A stretch of 64,000 nt of DNA, from positions 62,001-126,000 of the forward strand of contig NZ_JAGINO010000013.1 in the NCBI RefSeq assembly GCF_017876115.1, read 5' to 3'. The translations under genes were made by a program, and so were the position numbers. Shown in pieces: positions 26,148-33,415 of this stretch (position 1 is the first letter of the stretch; the number at the start of each line of letters is the position of its first letter). This DNA is from Azospirillum picis. Its GTDB lineage: Bacteria > Pseudomonadota > Alphaproteobacteria > Azospirillales > Azospirillaceae. The notes below the pieces were generated by a model that was not told where the DNA came from, did no database searches, and saw nothing but the letters and a program-made list of their open reading frames with translations.

Positions 26148-28817
26148 ATGACTGCCATGACCGTCACGACCCTTTCCGACCTCGACGCCCTCGTCTCCCG
26201 CGTGAAGGCGGCGCAACGCCTCTTCGCCGACTACCCGCAGGAGACGGTGGACCTGATCTTCCGCAGCGCGGCACTCGCCGCCGCCGACGCCCGCATCCCG
26301 CTCGCCAAGATGGCGGTCGAGGAGACCGGCATGGGCGTGATGGAGGACAAGGTCATCAAGAACCACTTCGCCGCCGAGTACATCTACAACAAGTACAAGG
26401 ACGAGAAGACCTGCGGCATCCTGTCGGAGGACCGTGACGCCGGCATCCTCACCATCGCCGAGCCCGTCGGCCTGATCTGCGGCATCGTCCCCACCACCAA
26501 CCCGACCTCCACCGCCATCTTCAAGGCGCTGATCGCGCTGAAGACCCGCAACGGGCTGGTCATCTCCCCCCATCCCCGCGCCCGCAAGTCGACCTGCGAG
26601 GCCGCCCGCCTGGTGCTGGCCGCCGCGGTCGAGGCCGGCGCGCCGGCGGACATCATCGGCTGGATCGACGAGCCCTCGCTGGAGCTCTCCAACGCCGTCA
26701 TGCACCATCCCGACATCGCCCTGATCCTCGCCACCGGCGGGCCGGGCATGGTCAAGGCCGCCTATTCGTCGGGCAAGCCCGCCATCGGCGTCGGCGCCGG
26801 CAACACGCCCGCCGTCATCGACGAATTCGCCGACATCAAGCGCGCCGTCGCCTCGATCCTGATGTCCAAGACCTTCGACAATGGCGTGGTCTGCGCGTCG
26901 GAGCAGTCGGCTGTGGTGGTCGATGCCGTCTATGACGCCGTGCGCGACCGCTTCGCCCATCACGGCGGCTACATCCTCTCGCCCGGCGAGGCCGACGCCG
27001 TGCGCAAGGTCCTGCTGGTCGACGGCCACCTGAACGCCGACATCGTCGGCCAGCCGGCCCACGCCATCGCCGCCATGGCCGGCCTCACCGTCCCGCACGC
27101 CACCAAGGTGCTGATCGCCGAGGTCACCGACATCGACGAGGCCGAACCCTTCGCCCACGAAAAGCTGTCCCCCACCCTGGCGCTCTACCGCGCCGGGGAC
27201 TTCGCCGAGGCCTGCGACAAGGCGGCCGCCCTGGTGGCGCTGGGCGGCATCGGCCACACCTCCGCGCTCTACACCGACCAGGACCAGCAGGGCGGGCGCA
27301 TCCGCCATTTCGGCGACCGGATGAAGACCGCCCGCATCCTGATCAACACGCCGTCCTCGCATGGCGGCATCGGCGACCTCTACAACTTCCGCCTGGCGCC
27401 CTCGCTGACGCTCGGCTGCGGGTCGTGGGGCGGCAACTCGATCTCCGAGAATGTCGGGCCGCAGCACCTGATCAACAAGAAGACGGTGGCGAAGCGGGCG
27501 GAAAACATGCTGTGGCACAAGCTTCCCAAGTCGATCTACTTCCGCCGCGGCTGCCTGCCCTTCGCATTGGAGGACCTGCGCGGCAGGAAGCGCTGCCTGA
27601 TCGTCACCGACCGCTTCCTGTTCGAGAACGGCCATGTCAACGACACCGTTCGCATGCTCAAGGCGCTGGGGCTGGAGGTGGAAACCTTCTTCGAGGTCAG
27701 CGCCGACCCGACGCTGGCGGTGGTGCGCAAGGGCGTGGCGCTGGCCAACGCCTTCCAGCCCGATGTGATCCTGGCGCTGGGCGGCGGGTCGCCGATGGAT
27801 GCGGCCAAGATCATCTGGGTGATGTACGAGGCGCCGGAGGTGGCGTTCGAGGATCTGGCGCTGCGCTTCATGGACATCCGCAAGCGCATCTACACCTTCC
27901 CCAAGCTGGGCGTGAAGGCGCAACTGGTGGCGGTGCCGACCACGTCGGGCACGGGATCGGAGGTGACGCCCTTCGCGGTGGTGACCGACGAGCGCACCGG
28001 GACCAAATACCCGATCGCCGACTATGAGCTGACGCCGACGCTGGCGATCATCGACGCCAACCTGGTGATGGACATGCCCAAGGGCCTGACCGCGGCGGGC
28101 GGCATCGATGCGGTGACGCATGCGCTGGAGGCCTACGTCTCGGTGGTGGCGAGCGAGTATTCCGACGGGCAGGCGCTGCAGGCGCTGAAGCTCCTGAAGG
28201 AGAACCTGCCGTCGGCCTACCGCAATGGCGCCCGCGACCCCAAGGCGCGGGAACTGGTGCACAACGCGGCGACGCTGGCCGGCATCGCCTTCGCCAATGC
28301 CTTCCTCGGCGTGTGCCACTCGATGGCGCACAAGCTGGGCGCCGAGTTCCACCTGCCGCACGGCATCGCCAACGCCCTGCTGATCGCCAACGTGATCCGC
28401 TACAACGCGGCGGACATCCCGACCAAGCAGACGGCGTTCAGCCAGTACGACCGCCCGAAGGGGGTGGCACGCTACGCCCAGATCGCCCGGCACCTGGAGC
28501 TGGGCGGCAACCGCGACCATGAGCGGGTGGAGAAGCTGATCGGGTGGGTCGAGGAGATGAAGCAGGCCCTGGAGATCCCGGCCTCGATCCAGGCGGCGGG
28601 GGTGCCGGAAGCGGCGTTCCTGGCGCGGGTCGACGCGATCGCCGAGGCCGCCTTCGACGACCAGTGCACCGGCGCCAACCCCCGCTATCCACTGGTGGCC
28701 GAGATCCGGCAGTTGCTGATCGACAGCTACTATGGCCGTGCCTATGTCGAGCCGGAGAGCGACCGCACCGCGACGGCGCTGAGCGTCGTCGGCCGGACGA
28801 GGACCGCCGCCGAATGA
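26148..28817 (+). CDS. adhE: Bifunctional acetaldehyde-CoA / alcohol dehydrogenase
   Basis: The 889-residue protein matches AdhE in length and order. The N-terminal aldehyde dehydrogenase domain (about 1-440) has catalytic Cys in FDNGVVCASEQS and GVGAGNTPAVID. The C-terminal iron-dependent alcohol dehydrogenase (about 450-870) has GGGSPMDAAK, GGIDAVTHALEAYVS and the metal-binding GVCHSMAHKLGAEFHLPHG. It reduces acetyl-CoA to ethanol in two NADH-dependent steps, regenerating NAD when oxygen is short, and works as cytoplasmic spirosome filaments. Starts at 26148 and 26157 are both possible; neither has a strong ribosome site. Position after fixK suggests oxygen-controlled expression, although no clear FixK box is seen directly upstream. 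Confidence 0.95.
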   Translation: MTAMTVTTLSDLDALVSRVKAAQRLFADYPQETVDLIFRSAALAAADARIPLAKMAVEETGMGVMEDKVIKNHFAAEYIYNKYKDEKTCGILSEDRDAGILTIAEPVGLICGIVPTTNPTSTAIFKALIALKTRNGLVISPHPRARKSTCEAARLVLAAAVEAGAPADIIGWIDEPSLELSNAVMHHPDIALILATGGPGMVKAAYSSGKPAIGVGAGNTPAVIDEFADIKRAVASILMSKTFDNGVVCASEQSAVVVDAVYDAVRDRFAHHGGYILSPGEADAVRKVLLVDGHLNADIVGQPAHAIAAMAGLTVPHATKVLIAEVTDIDEAEPFAHEKLSPTLALYRAGDFAEACDKAAALVALGGIGHTSALYTDQDQQGGRIRHFGDRMKTARILINTPSSHGGIGDLYNFRLAPSLTLGCGSWGGNSISENVGPQHLINKKTVAKRAENMLWHKLPKSIYFRRGCLPFALEDLRGRKRCLIVTDRFLFENGHVNDTVRMLKALGLEVETFFEVSADPTLAVVRKGVALANAFQPDVILALGGGSPMDAAKIIWVMYEAPEVAFEDLALRFMDIRKRIYTFPKLGVKAQLVAVPTTSGTGSEVTPFAVVTDERTGTKYPIADYELTPTLAIIDANLVMDMPKGLTAAGGIDAVTHALEAYVSVVASEYSDGQALQALKLLKENLPSAYRNGARDPKARELVHNAATLAGIAFANAFLGVCHSMAHKLGAEFHLPHGIANALLIANVIRYNAADIPTKQTAFSQYDRPKGVARYAQIARHLELGGNRDHERVEKLIGWVEEMKQALEIPASIQAAGVPEAAFLARVDAIAEAAFDDQCTGANPRYPLVAEIRQLLIDSYYGRAYVEPESDRTATALSVVGRTRTAAE

Positions 28818-28877
28818 TCTGTGCCGGGTGATCTGTGCCGAGTGATCGCTGGCGAGTGATCGCCGGCTTCCCGGACC

Positions 28878-28922
28878 GGGGACCGTCAGGGTGGAGCGAA
28901 GGCTCCGATCATGGCGGTCCCC
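28878..28922. terminator. Nested hairpin between convergent adhE and integrase
   Basis: An eight-base outer stem (GGGGACCG/CGGTCCCC) encloses a smaller GGAGC-GAAG-GCTCC hairpin. It lies in the short gap between convergent genes and could serve both directions. Confidence 0.5.
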
Positions 28923-28940
28923 GCCTGCGTCCGGCGCGCC

Positions 28941-30242
28941 TCACCCCTCCTCTCCCTCCTGGATCCTGGCGAGACGCGCCATGGCGCCCTGGGCGGCGTC
29001 CAGCGCCCGGGTGTAGCGGCCGGGCATGCGCGGATCGCGCCACCCCCCCTCGGCCTGCAGGTCGAGCACGCTGGCCCCGGCCTGCCGCAGGTCCTGGGCG
29101 GCACCGACCCGGGTGGAGTGGCCGGACAGCCCGGCGACCGCCTCCGGCTCCAGCCCGGCCGCCGCCGCCAGCCGCTTGAGGATCACCGGCAGCGCACTGG
29201 CGGGAAGGGCGGCCTCCCGCACCCGGCCGGAACGGTGGATCGAGCGGAACAGCGGCCCCTTCGCCGCCACCGACGGTGCGGCCTCCACGGCCGCGCGCGC
29301 CTGCCCCTGCCCCAGCAGCCTCTCGCGCTCGCTCCAGTCCATCGCGGCCAGCCAGGCGTCGATGGCGGCGACCGTGCGCGGGCGCAGCGGCCGGTGGCGC
29401 CCCTCCCCTTCCTGGTCCGTCTTGGCCCGCTCGACGAACACCGTCACGCCGTCGGGCGTGCGCTGGATGTTCTCGATGCACAGCGCCACCAGTTCGGCGC
29501 GCCGGCACAGCGTCTCGTAGGCCACCAGCAGCAGGGCACGGTCACGCAGGCTGGCGAGCCAATGCAGGCGGCAGTCCGCCTTGCGCCGCCCGCGCTCCTC
29601 GCCATGAAGACGCTCCCAGAACGGATCGTAGGGCGGCTGCCGCGGCTGCTCGGGCGGCAGCAGGCGCAGAAGCTCGTCCCAGCGCAGGCCGCGGGCCTGG
29701 CGCTGGCGGACGCCGAGCCGGCGCTTGGCGCCGCGCAGCCGCTGGCGGATCTCCGGATGGGTGCGGTCGAACCCCAGTCCGGCGGCACGATGGAGATGGG
29801 CGATGGAGGCGAGGTAGCGCTCGATGGTGGCGGGACGGCGTACGCCGGCCAGGCGGCGGATGCGGGAACGGCCATGGCGGTCGCGGCTCTCGACCTCGAC
29901 CGCCTCGCCGGCGGCCATCGCCGCCACGAAATCGCCGACGGTGCGGGGGTCGGCCGGCAGCGAACAGTGGCCATGGCCGGCACACCAGGCCTGGAACAGC
30001 CGGATGTCCCCGTCGAGCGCACGCTTGGTGTTCCTGGCGTAGCTGTCGGCGCTGATCTCGGCATGGCGGCGCAGGTTGCGGGCGATCGCAGCCTGCCGGC
30101 CGGCATCGGCGTCCTCGTCATGGGCTGCTGGCAGGGGGGCGGGCAGGTCGGGCGGCGGCATCATCGGCGTCGGCTTTCCCGACGACCTTACCCCGCATGC
30201 CGCACGGAGCCAACCTCCCAACCCGGTCGCCTCCCGCTTCAT
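28941..30242 (-). CDS. Tyrosine recombinase/integrase
   Basis: The 433-residue protein is a phage-type/XerD-like integrase. A SAM-like core-binding domain (about 60-165: YARNTKRALDGDIRLFQAWC) precedes the catalytic domain. Catalytic residues are Arg247 (ETLCRRAEL), a Lys in the beta-hairpin ERAKTD, His375 and Arg378 (GHSTRVGAAQDL), Trp401 and nucleophile Tyr410 (GRYTRAL). All are present, so it may be active. The first 45 residues are low-complexity and the start is uncertain; an ATG at 30164 is possible. No attachment site or excisionase is recognised next to it. Such lone recombinases are common on alphaproteobacterial replicons. Confidence 0.88.
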   Translation of the reverse strand: MKREATGLGGWLRAACGVRSSGKPTPMMPPPDLPAPLPAAHDEDADAGRQAAIARNLRRHAEISADSYARNTKRALDGDIRLFQAWCAGHGHCSLPADPRTVGDFVAAMAAGEAVEVESRDRHGRSRIRRLAGVRRPATIERYLASIAHLHRAAGLGFDRTHPEIRQRLRGAKRRLGVRQRQARGLRWDELLRLLPPEQPRQPPYDPFWERLHGEERGRRKADCRLHWLASLRDRALLLVAYETLCRRAELVALCIENIQRTPDGVTVFVERAKTDQEGEGRHRPLRPRTVAAIDAWLAAMDWSERERLLGQGQARAAVEAAPSVAAKGPLFRSIHRSGRVREAALPASALPVILKRLAAAAGLEPEAVAGLSGHSTRVGAAQDLRQAGASVLDLQAEGGWRDPRMPGRYTRALDAAQGAMARLARIQEGEEG

Positions 30243-30254
30243 GCCGGTGGGGGC

Positions 30255-31523
30255 TCAGTCCGCCGCCGCCGACAACCGGTGATCGAGGAAGAAGCGCATC
30301 ATCTCCATGGTGGCGTCCGGCCCCTGCGGGTCGGTGTAGGAGCCGGCGGGGCTTCCGCCGGCCCAGGCATGTCCGGCGCCATGGATGGTCCACTGCTCGC
30401 ACAGGGTCCGGCCGGCGGGATCGGTGTGCAGGGTCCGGCTGTAGGCCCGCCGGCCGGGCGCCTCGCCGTGCTGCACCTCGGTGCCGAGGCCGCTGGCCGC
30501 AGCGATGGCCTGGGCCGCAACCCGGTCGCCGTTTTGCGGGTGGACCACCGTGTCCCGGTCGCCGTGGAAGATGATGGTCGGCGGCCTGCGGTCCGTCCGC
30601 GGGGTGTCCGGCAGCGCACGGCTGCCCTGGCGCATGGCGGCGAGGGCCGAGGGAAGGTCGTGGGCGGCTCCGGCCGGCAGGCCGGAATGCACGCCGACCG
30701 CGGCATAGAGATCGGGATAGGCGGCTCCCATGATCGCCGCCGCGGCACCGCCGGCGGACAGGCCGGCGATGTAGACCCGGTCGGGATCGACGGGATGGTC
30801 GCGCATGATCCGGCGGGTGATGCCGGCCAGCAGGTCGGGCTCCCCATGGCCTCGGCGCTGGTCTTCGGGCTTGAACCAGTTCCAGCAGCGCTGGGCATTG
30901 GCCGTGGCCGGCTGCTCCGGATAGGCGACGAACACGCCGTGCCGCTCGGCAAGGGCGTTCATCCGGGTGCCCGCGGCGAAATCGTCGGGCGACTGGGTGC
31001 AGCCGTGCAGCATCACGACCAGCGGGCGCAATCCGTCGCCGCGGTTGGCCGGCACATAGAGCTTATAGGCGCGCGTTCCCGCTGGTCCCGTGTAGGAAGC
31101 CGCCGTGAAGGATGCGCCGTCCGGCAGAGGCTCGGCAGGCGGCCCGGCGTGCCGGCCGCCCTGCAGCCCGGCCGGCCGCAGCCGCGCGGCAAGGCCGCGC
31201 AGGGTCTGGCCCAAACCAGTTCTGGGCAAACCAGTTCTGGGCAAACCAGTCTTGGACGAACCGGTGGCCGGGCCACGGCCCGGGGCGTCGCTTCGATGAG
31301 CCGGCTCATGGGAGGCCGGCTCATGCGGAGCTGGATCGAGCCGCTCGAACTCGCCTTCCAGGACGGTCGGGTCCGGCGAGTTTGGGGGCGGGGAAGCGGC
31401 CGCATCCTCGCCCCGCAACAGGCGCTGGATGAGGCCGGTCGCTTCGGCGAGCCGGCCGGCCCGGGTCAGGCGGGCGACCTCGCCCATGCCGGGCGGAAAG
31501 CCGGTTTGGCGTGAGTGGGGCAT
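30255..31523 (-). CDS. Extracellular-type short-chain PHA depolymerase / PHB esterase
   Basis: The 422-residue protein is an alpha/beta hydrolase of the PHB depolymerase family (type 1 catalytic domain). Catalytic Ser256 lies in GLSAGGAAA, Asp324 in FHGDRDTVV and His385 in HGAGHAWAGG; LVVMLHGCTQSPDDFA forms the oxyanion region. The first 135 residues are a Pro/Gly-rich linker with a three-fold PRTGL repeat and no clear signal peptide, so location is unsure. The ATG at 31523 has GAGAAAG upstream. It would hydrolyse 3-hydroxybutyrate polymers or oligomers. A CopG-type regulator lies just upstream in the same direction. Confidence 0.85.
   Translation of the reverse strand: MPHSRQTGFPPGMGEVARLTRAGRLAEATGLIQRLLRGEDAAASPPPNSPDPTVLEGEFERLDPAPHEPASHEPAHRSDAPGRGPATGSSKTGLPRTGLPRTGLGQTLRGLAARLRPAGLQGGRHAGPPAEPLPDGASFTAASYTGPAGTRAYKLYVPANRGDGLRPLVVMLHGCTQSPDDFAAGTRMNALAERHGVFVAYPEQPATANAQRCWNWFKPEDQRRGHGEPDLLAGITRRIMRDHPVDPDRVYIAGLSAGGAAAAIMGAAYPDLYAAVGVHSGLPAGAAHDLPSALAAMRQGSRALPDTPRTDRRPPTIIFHGDRDTVVHPQNGDRVAAQAIAAASGLGTEVQHGEAPGRRAYSRTLHTDPAGRTLCEQWTIHGAGHAWAGGSPAGSYTDPQGPDATMEMMRFFLDHRLSAAAD
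31211..31255. repeat. 15-bp tandem repeat inside the PHA depolymerase gene
   Basis: Three head-to-tail units of gcaaaccagttctgg (first and third with small changes) encode the PRTGL-type repeats of the linker. The period is in frame. Confidence 0.85.
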
Positions 31524-31587
31524 ATGGATGCTTTCTCGGTTCGGGCTCTGTTCGGGGATAACGCCGGCACCGGCGGTGCCGGTCACA

Positions 31588-32007
31588 TCAGCGGATACGG
31601 TCGGCGAGCGCCGCCTTGACGGCGGCCGGCGCGTGCAGCGCGCCAAGAACGGACAGCGAGGCGATGGCTGCGCGGGCAAGTTCGGGGGAAACGTCCTGGG
31701 CGATTGTGGCGAGCCCGAGGACGCGGATGTCCAGCATCCGCCCTTCGGCGCAGGCAGCCTCCAGGTCGGCACGGCTGAAATGGCGCAGGCCCAAATCGAC
31801 GCTCTTGCGCGTCACGGTCTGGCGGATCACGTCGGCATGCCGGTCGACCTGGTTGCGGATGGCGGTGCGGATGAAGTCCGTACGGTTCGAATAGAAGCCT
31901 TCGTCGACCAGCAGGTCGATATGGCCAAGGTCGACATAGCCGAGATTGATCGTGATCTTCTCGCTGTCGCCGGCTTTCGGCCGCAGGTCACGAACCGCGT
32001 CGCTCAT
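31588..32007 (-). CDS. CopG-family ribbon-helix-helix regulator
   Basis: The 139-residue protein has an N-terminal ribbon-helix-helix fold: strand EKITINLGYVDLGHIDLLV, then EGFYSNRTDFIRTAIRNQVD as the two helices. A C-terminal domain of about 75 residues with no known motif follows, possibly for ligand or partner binding. The start at 32007 has AAGGA seven bases upstream. A near-perfect palindrome (CCATCCA-TG-TGGATGG) lies between its -10 box and ribosome site, which fits autorepression. Adjacent upstream of the PHA depolymerase and in the same direction, it probably controls that gene as well; its inducer is unknown. Confidence 0.82.
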   Translation of the reverse strand: MSDAVRDLRPKAGDSEKITINLGYVDLGHIDLLVDEGFYSNRTDFIRTAIRNQVDRHADVIRQTVTRKSVDLGLRHFSRADLEAACAEGRMLDIRVLGLATIAQDVSPELARAAIASLSVLGALHAPAAVKAALADRIR

Positions 32008-32024
32008 GGCGTTCCATCCTTATG

Positions 32025-32040
32025 CCATCCATGTGGATGG
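32025..32040 (-). promoter_or_regulatory. Palindromic operator of the CopG-type gene
   Basis: CCATCCA-TG-TGGATGG is a perfect seven-base inverted repeat. A further GGATGG half-site (32013-32018) overlaps the ribosome-binding region. The palindrome directly follows the -10 hexamer, so binding would block transcription. Confidence 0.65.
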
Positions 32041-32069
32041 TATATGGAGGGCCCAGCGAGGCCGTTCAA
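32041..32069 (-). promoter_or_regulatory. Promoter of the CopG/PHA depolymerase unit
   Basis: On the minus strand TTGAAC (32069-32064) is followed after exactly 17 bases by CATATA (32046-32041). The operator palindrome begins one base downstream. Confidence 0.55.
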
Positions 32070-32403
32070 GACGGACAGGCCTGCTCCCGCATGCTTCCCG
32101 CCTGGAGAGGATCAGCAGCAGGAAGGCAGAGGCCGGCTGTGCCGGCAGGACGCGGAACCGCAGCACGCGACAAGACACCAAGCATGTTGGCCGTTCGGCG
32201 CTCTTCACCGCTGCTGCGAAGGGCATGGGGTCACTATACGAAAGTGTGCAGATTGTCCGGGATGTAGGAACAGCCTAAGAACGCGCGCTCATACCCCTGC
32301 GGGGTCGGCTTGTCATAACGCCCGGACCCTGCTTTACAGCACTGTGCTAAAAACGATCGTCAGTGCCGACAATCGAAGATCTGAAAGGGGGACCTTTATA
32401 CAA
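32070..32403. other. Intergenic region with no supported gene
   Basis: About 330 bases between the divergent CopG-type gene and the NTF2-like gene. The composition falls toward AT to the right. I see no RNA gene or convincing promoter; open frames here are short and resemble nothing. Confidence 0.4.
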
Positions 32404-32775
32404 ATGATAGTGGAACAGTATATCGCTGGCTGGCGCGCACAGGACACGAACGCGATTCTCGAAACGCTCACTCGGGATTGCGTCGTCATTGAGAGTTTCG
32501 GACCAATCTATCGTGGTCACGCTTCGGTGGAACGATGGGTTGCGACGTGGATTGCCGAGGACGGTCGTGTCCTCGACTGGAAAATCCGCGATTTGCAGTC
32601 GCTCCGCGACCTGGAAATTGCCGAATGGACATTCCACTACACTTTGCGCGGTGAAGAGAGGACCTTCGATGGCGCAACCATTGCAAAGTTGTGCGGCGGG
32701 AAAATCTCGTATTTGCGCGAGTATGCCACGACTGCCGCGCTCTATGATTGGCAAGGTGAGTGGAAGACAATCTAG
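32404..32775 (+). CDS. NTF2-like/SnoaL-fold protein
   Basis: The 123-residue protein has the NTF2-like pattern: a first helix (IVEQYIAGWRAQDTNAILETLT), then DCVVIESFGPIYRGHASVERWVATWI and four strands ending KISYLREYATTAALYDW. No catalytic residues can be assigned; the family includes small enzymes and binding proteins. The ATG at 32404 follows AAAGGGGGAC at a rather long distance. Its G+C is visibly lower than the neighbours, which hints at recent acquisition. Confidence 0.75.
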   Translation: MIVEQYIAGWRAQDTNAILETLTRDCVVIESFGPIYRGHASVERWVATWIAEDGRVLDWKIRDLQSLRDLEIAEWTFHYTLRGEERTFDGATIAKLCGGKISYLREYATTAALYDWQGEWKTI

Positions 32776-32862
32776 AGCTTCCCATGAGCGCCATGTCTAT
32801 TTTTCGGCCACTCGGTCAGGCAACCGCTGCCTGCGGTGACCATGGGCCTCGAACGCAACGAC

Positions 32863-32887
32863 GGCGCCTCTGGTTGCCCAAGGCGCC
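32863..32887. terminator. Hairpin between convergent genes
   Basis: A seven-base perfect stem (GGCGCCT/AGGCGCC) with an 11-base loop lies between the NTF2-like gene and the convergent BrnA-like gene. There is no T-run. Confidence 0.35.
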
Positions 32888-32907
32888 GCTGCCGGGTGGG
32901 TAGGAGG

Positions 32908-33120
32908 TTAGGGGCGCTTCTTGGCGCGCTCGTGCTCCATGTAGGCCCGGAGCACGGCGTTGATCTTGCTCTGGTAGCGGTCGCTGTTGGTGCGGAACCA
33001 CTCCAGCACATCCGCATCCAGGCGGATGCTGATGGCCTGCTTGGCCGGCGGCTCGACGATGCGGGCCGTCTCGAACCAAGCCTCGTCGGCCAGCTGCGCC
33101 GCATCGGCGTCGCTGCGCAT
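32908..33120 (-). CDS. BrnA-like antitoxin, orphan
   Basis: The 70-residue protein matches the C-terminal RHH part of BrnA antitoxins: AISIRLDADVLEWFRTNSDRYQ followed by SKINAVLRAYMEHERAKK, with DEAWFETARIVEPP before it. BrnA normally neutralises and, with the BrnT RNase, represses the operon. Here no BrnT-like frame is found immediately upstream, so the antitoxin appears solitary. ATG 33120 has GAGG six bases before it; a TTG at 33144 would add eight residues. It may be a relic or act in trans. Confidence 0.72.
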   Translation of the reverse strand: MRSDADAAQLADEAWFETARIVEPPAKQAISIRLDADVLEWFRTNSDRYQSKINAVLRAYMEHERAKKRP

Positions 33121-33291
33121 CGCAGCCTCGTTGAAACCCGCCAAAGCGAACCTTGGTCAGTGGGTGCGCCTGCGCTCTCACCGTGTTCCCACACCCCGGA
33201 CAATCTGATCACTTTCGTGTAGAGACCCCGGCATGGGCGACATGGAAGCCAAGCCAGCGGAAGGATGCCGCCCGTTGCCTGGGTATATGTG

Positions 33292-33321
33292 AACGAGCGA
33301 TAAAGGCCCTTGTCGCTCGTT
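33292..33321 (+). other. Perfect inverted repeat in the leader of the DUF1612-like gene
   Basis: A nine-base perfect inverted repeat (AACGAGCGA/TCGCTCGTT) spans a 12-base centre. It lies 28 bases before an intrinsic terminator, in front of the next gene. It could be an anti-terminator arm, a protein-binding site or a first hairpin. Confidence 0.55.
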
Positions 33322-33348
33322 GGCCCTCATCGAAGCATCGCTCTGTAG

Positions 33349-33380
33349 GAAGGCTCTGAAAAGAGCCTTCTATCTTTGTT
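33349..33380 (+). terminator. Intrinsic terminator in a gene leader
   Basis: A perfect nine-base stem (GAAGGCTCT/AGAGCCTTC) with a GAAA tetraloop is followed by TATCTTTGTTTT. This is a textbook Rho-independent terminator on the plus strand. No plus-strand gene ends just upstream, and the next start codon is 36 bases further on, so it may be an attenuator. Confidence 0.75.
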
Positions 33381-33415
33381 TTCTCAAGGGGATAGAGGAT
33401 GTATCCTCCGCTCCC

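Noticed and set aside
28818..28940. Short GTGATC-rich repeats after adhE as an attachment site for the integrase
   Set aside because: The repeats (gtgatctgtgccg, gagtgatcgc) are short and irregular, and no second copy was found flanking an element.
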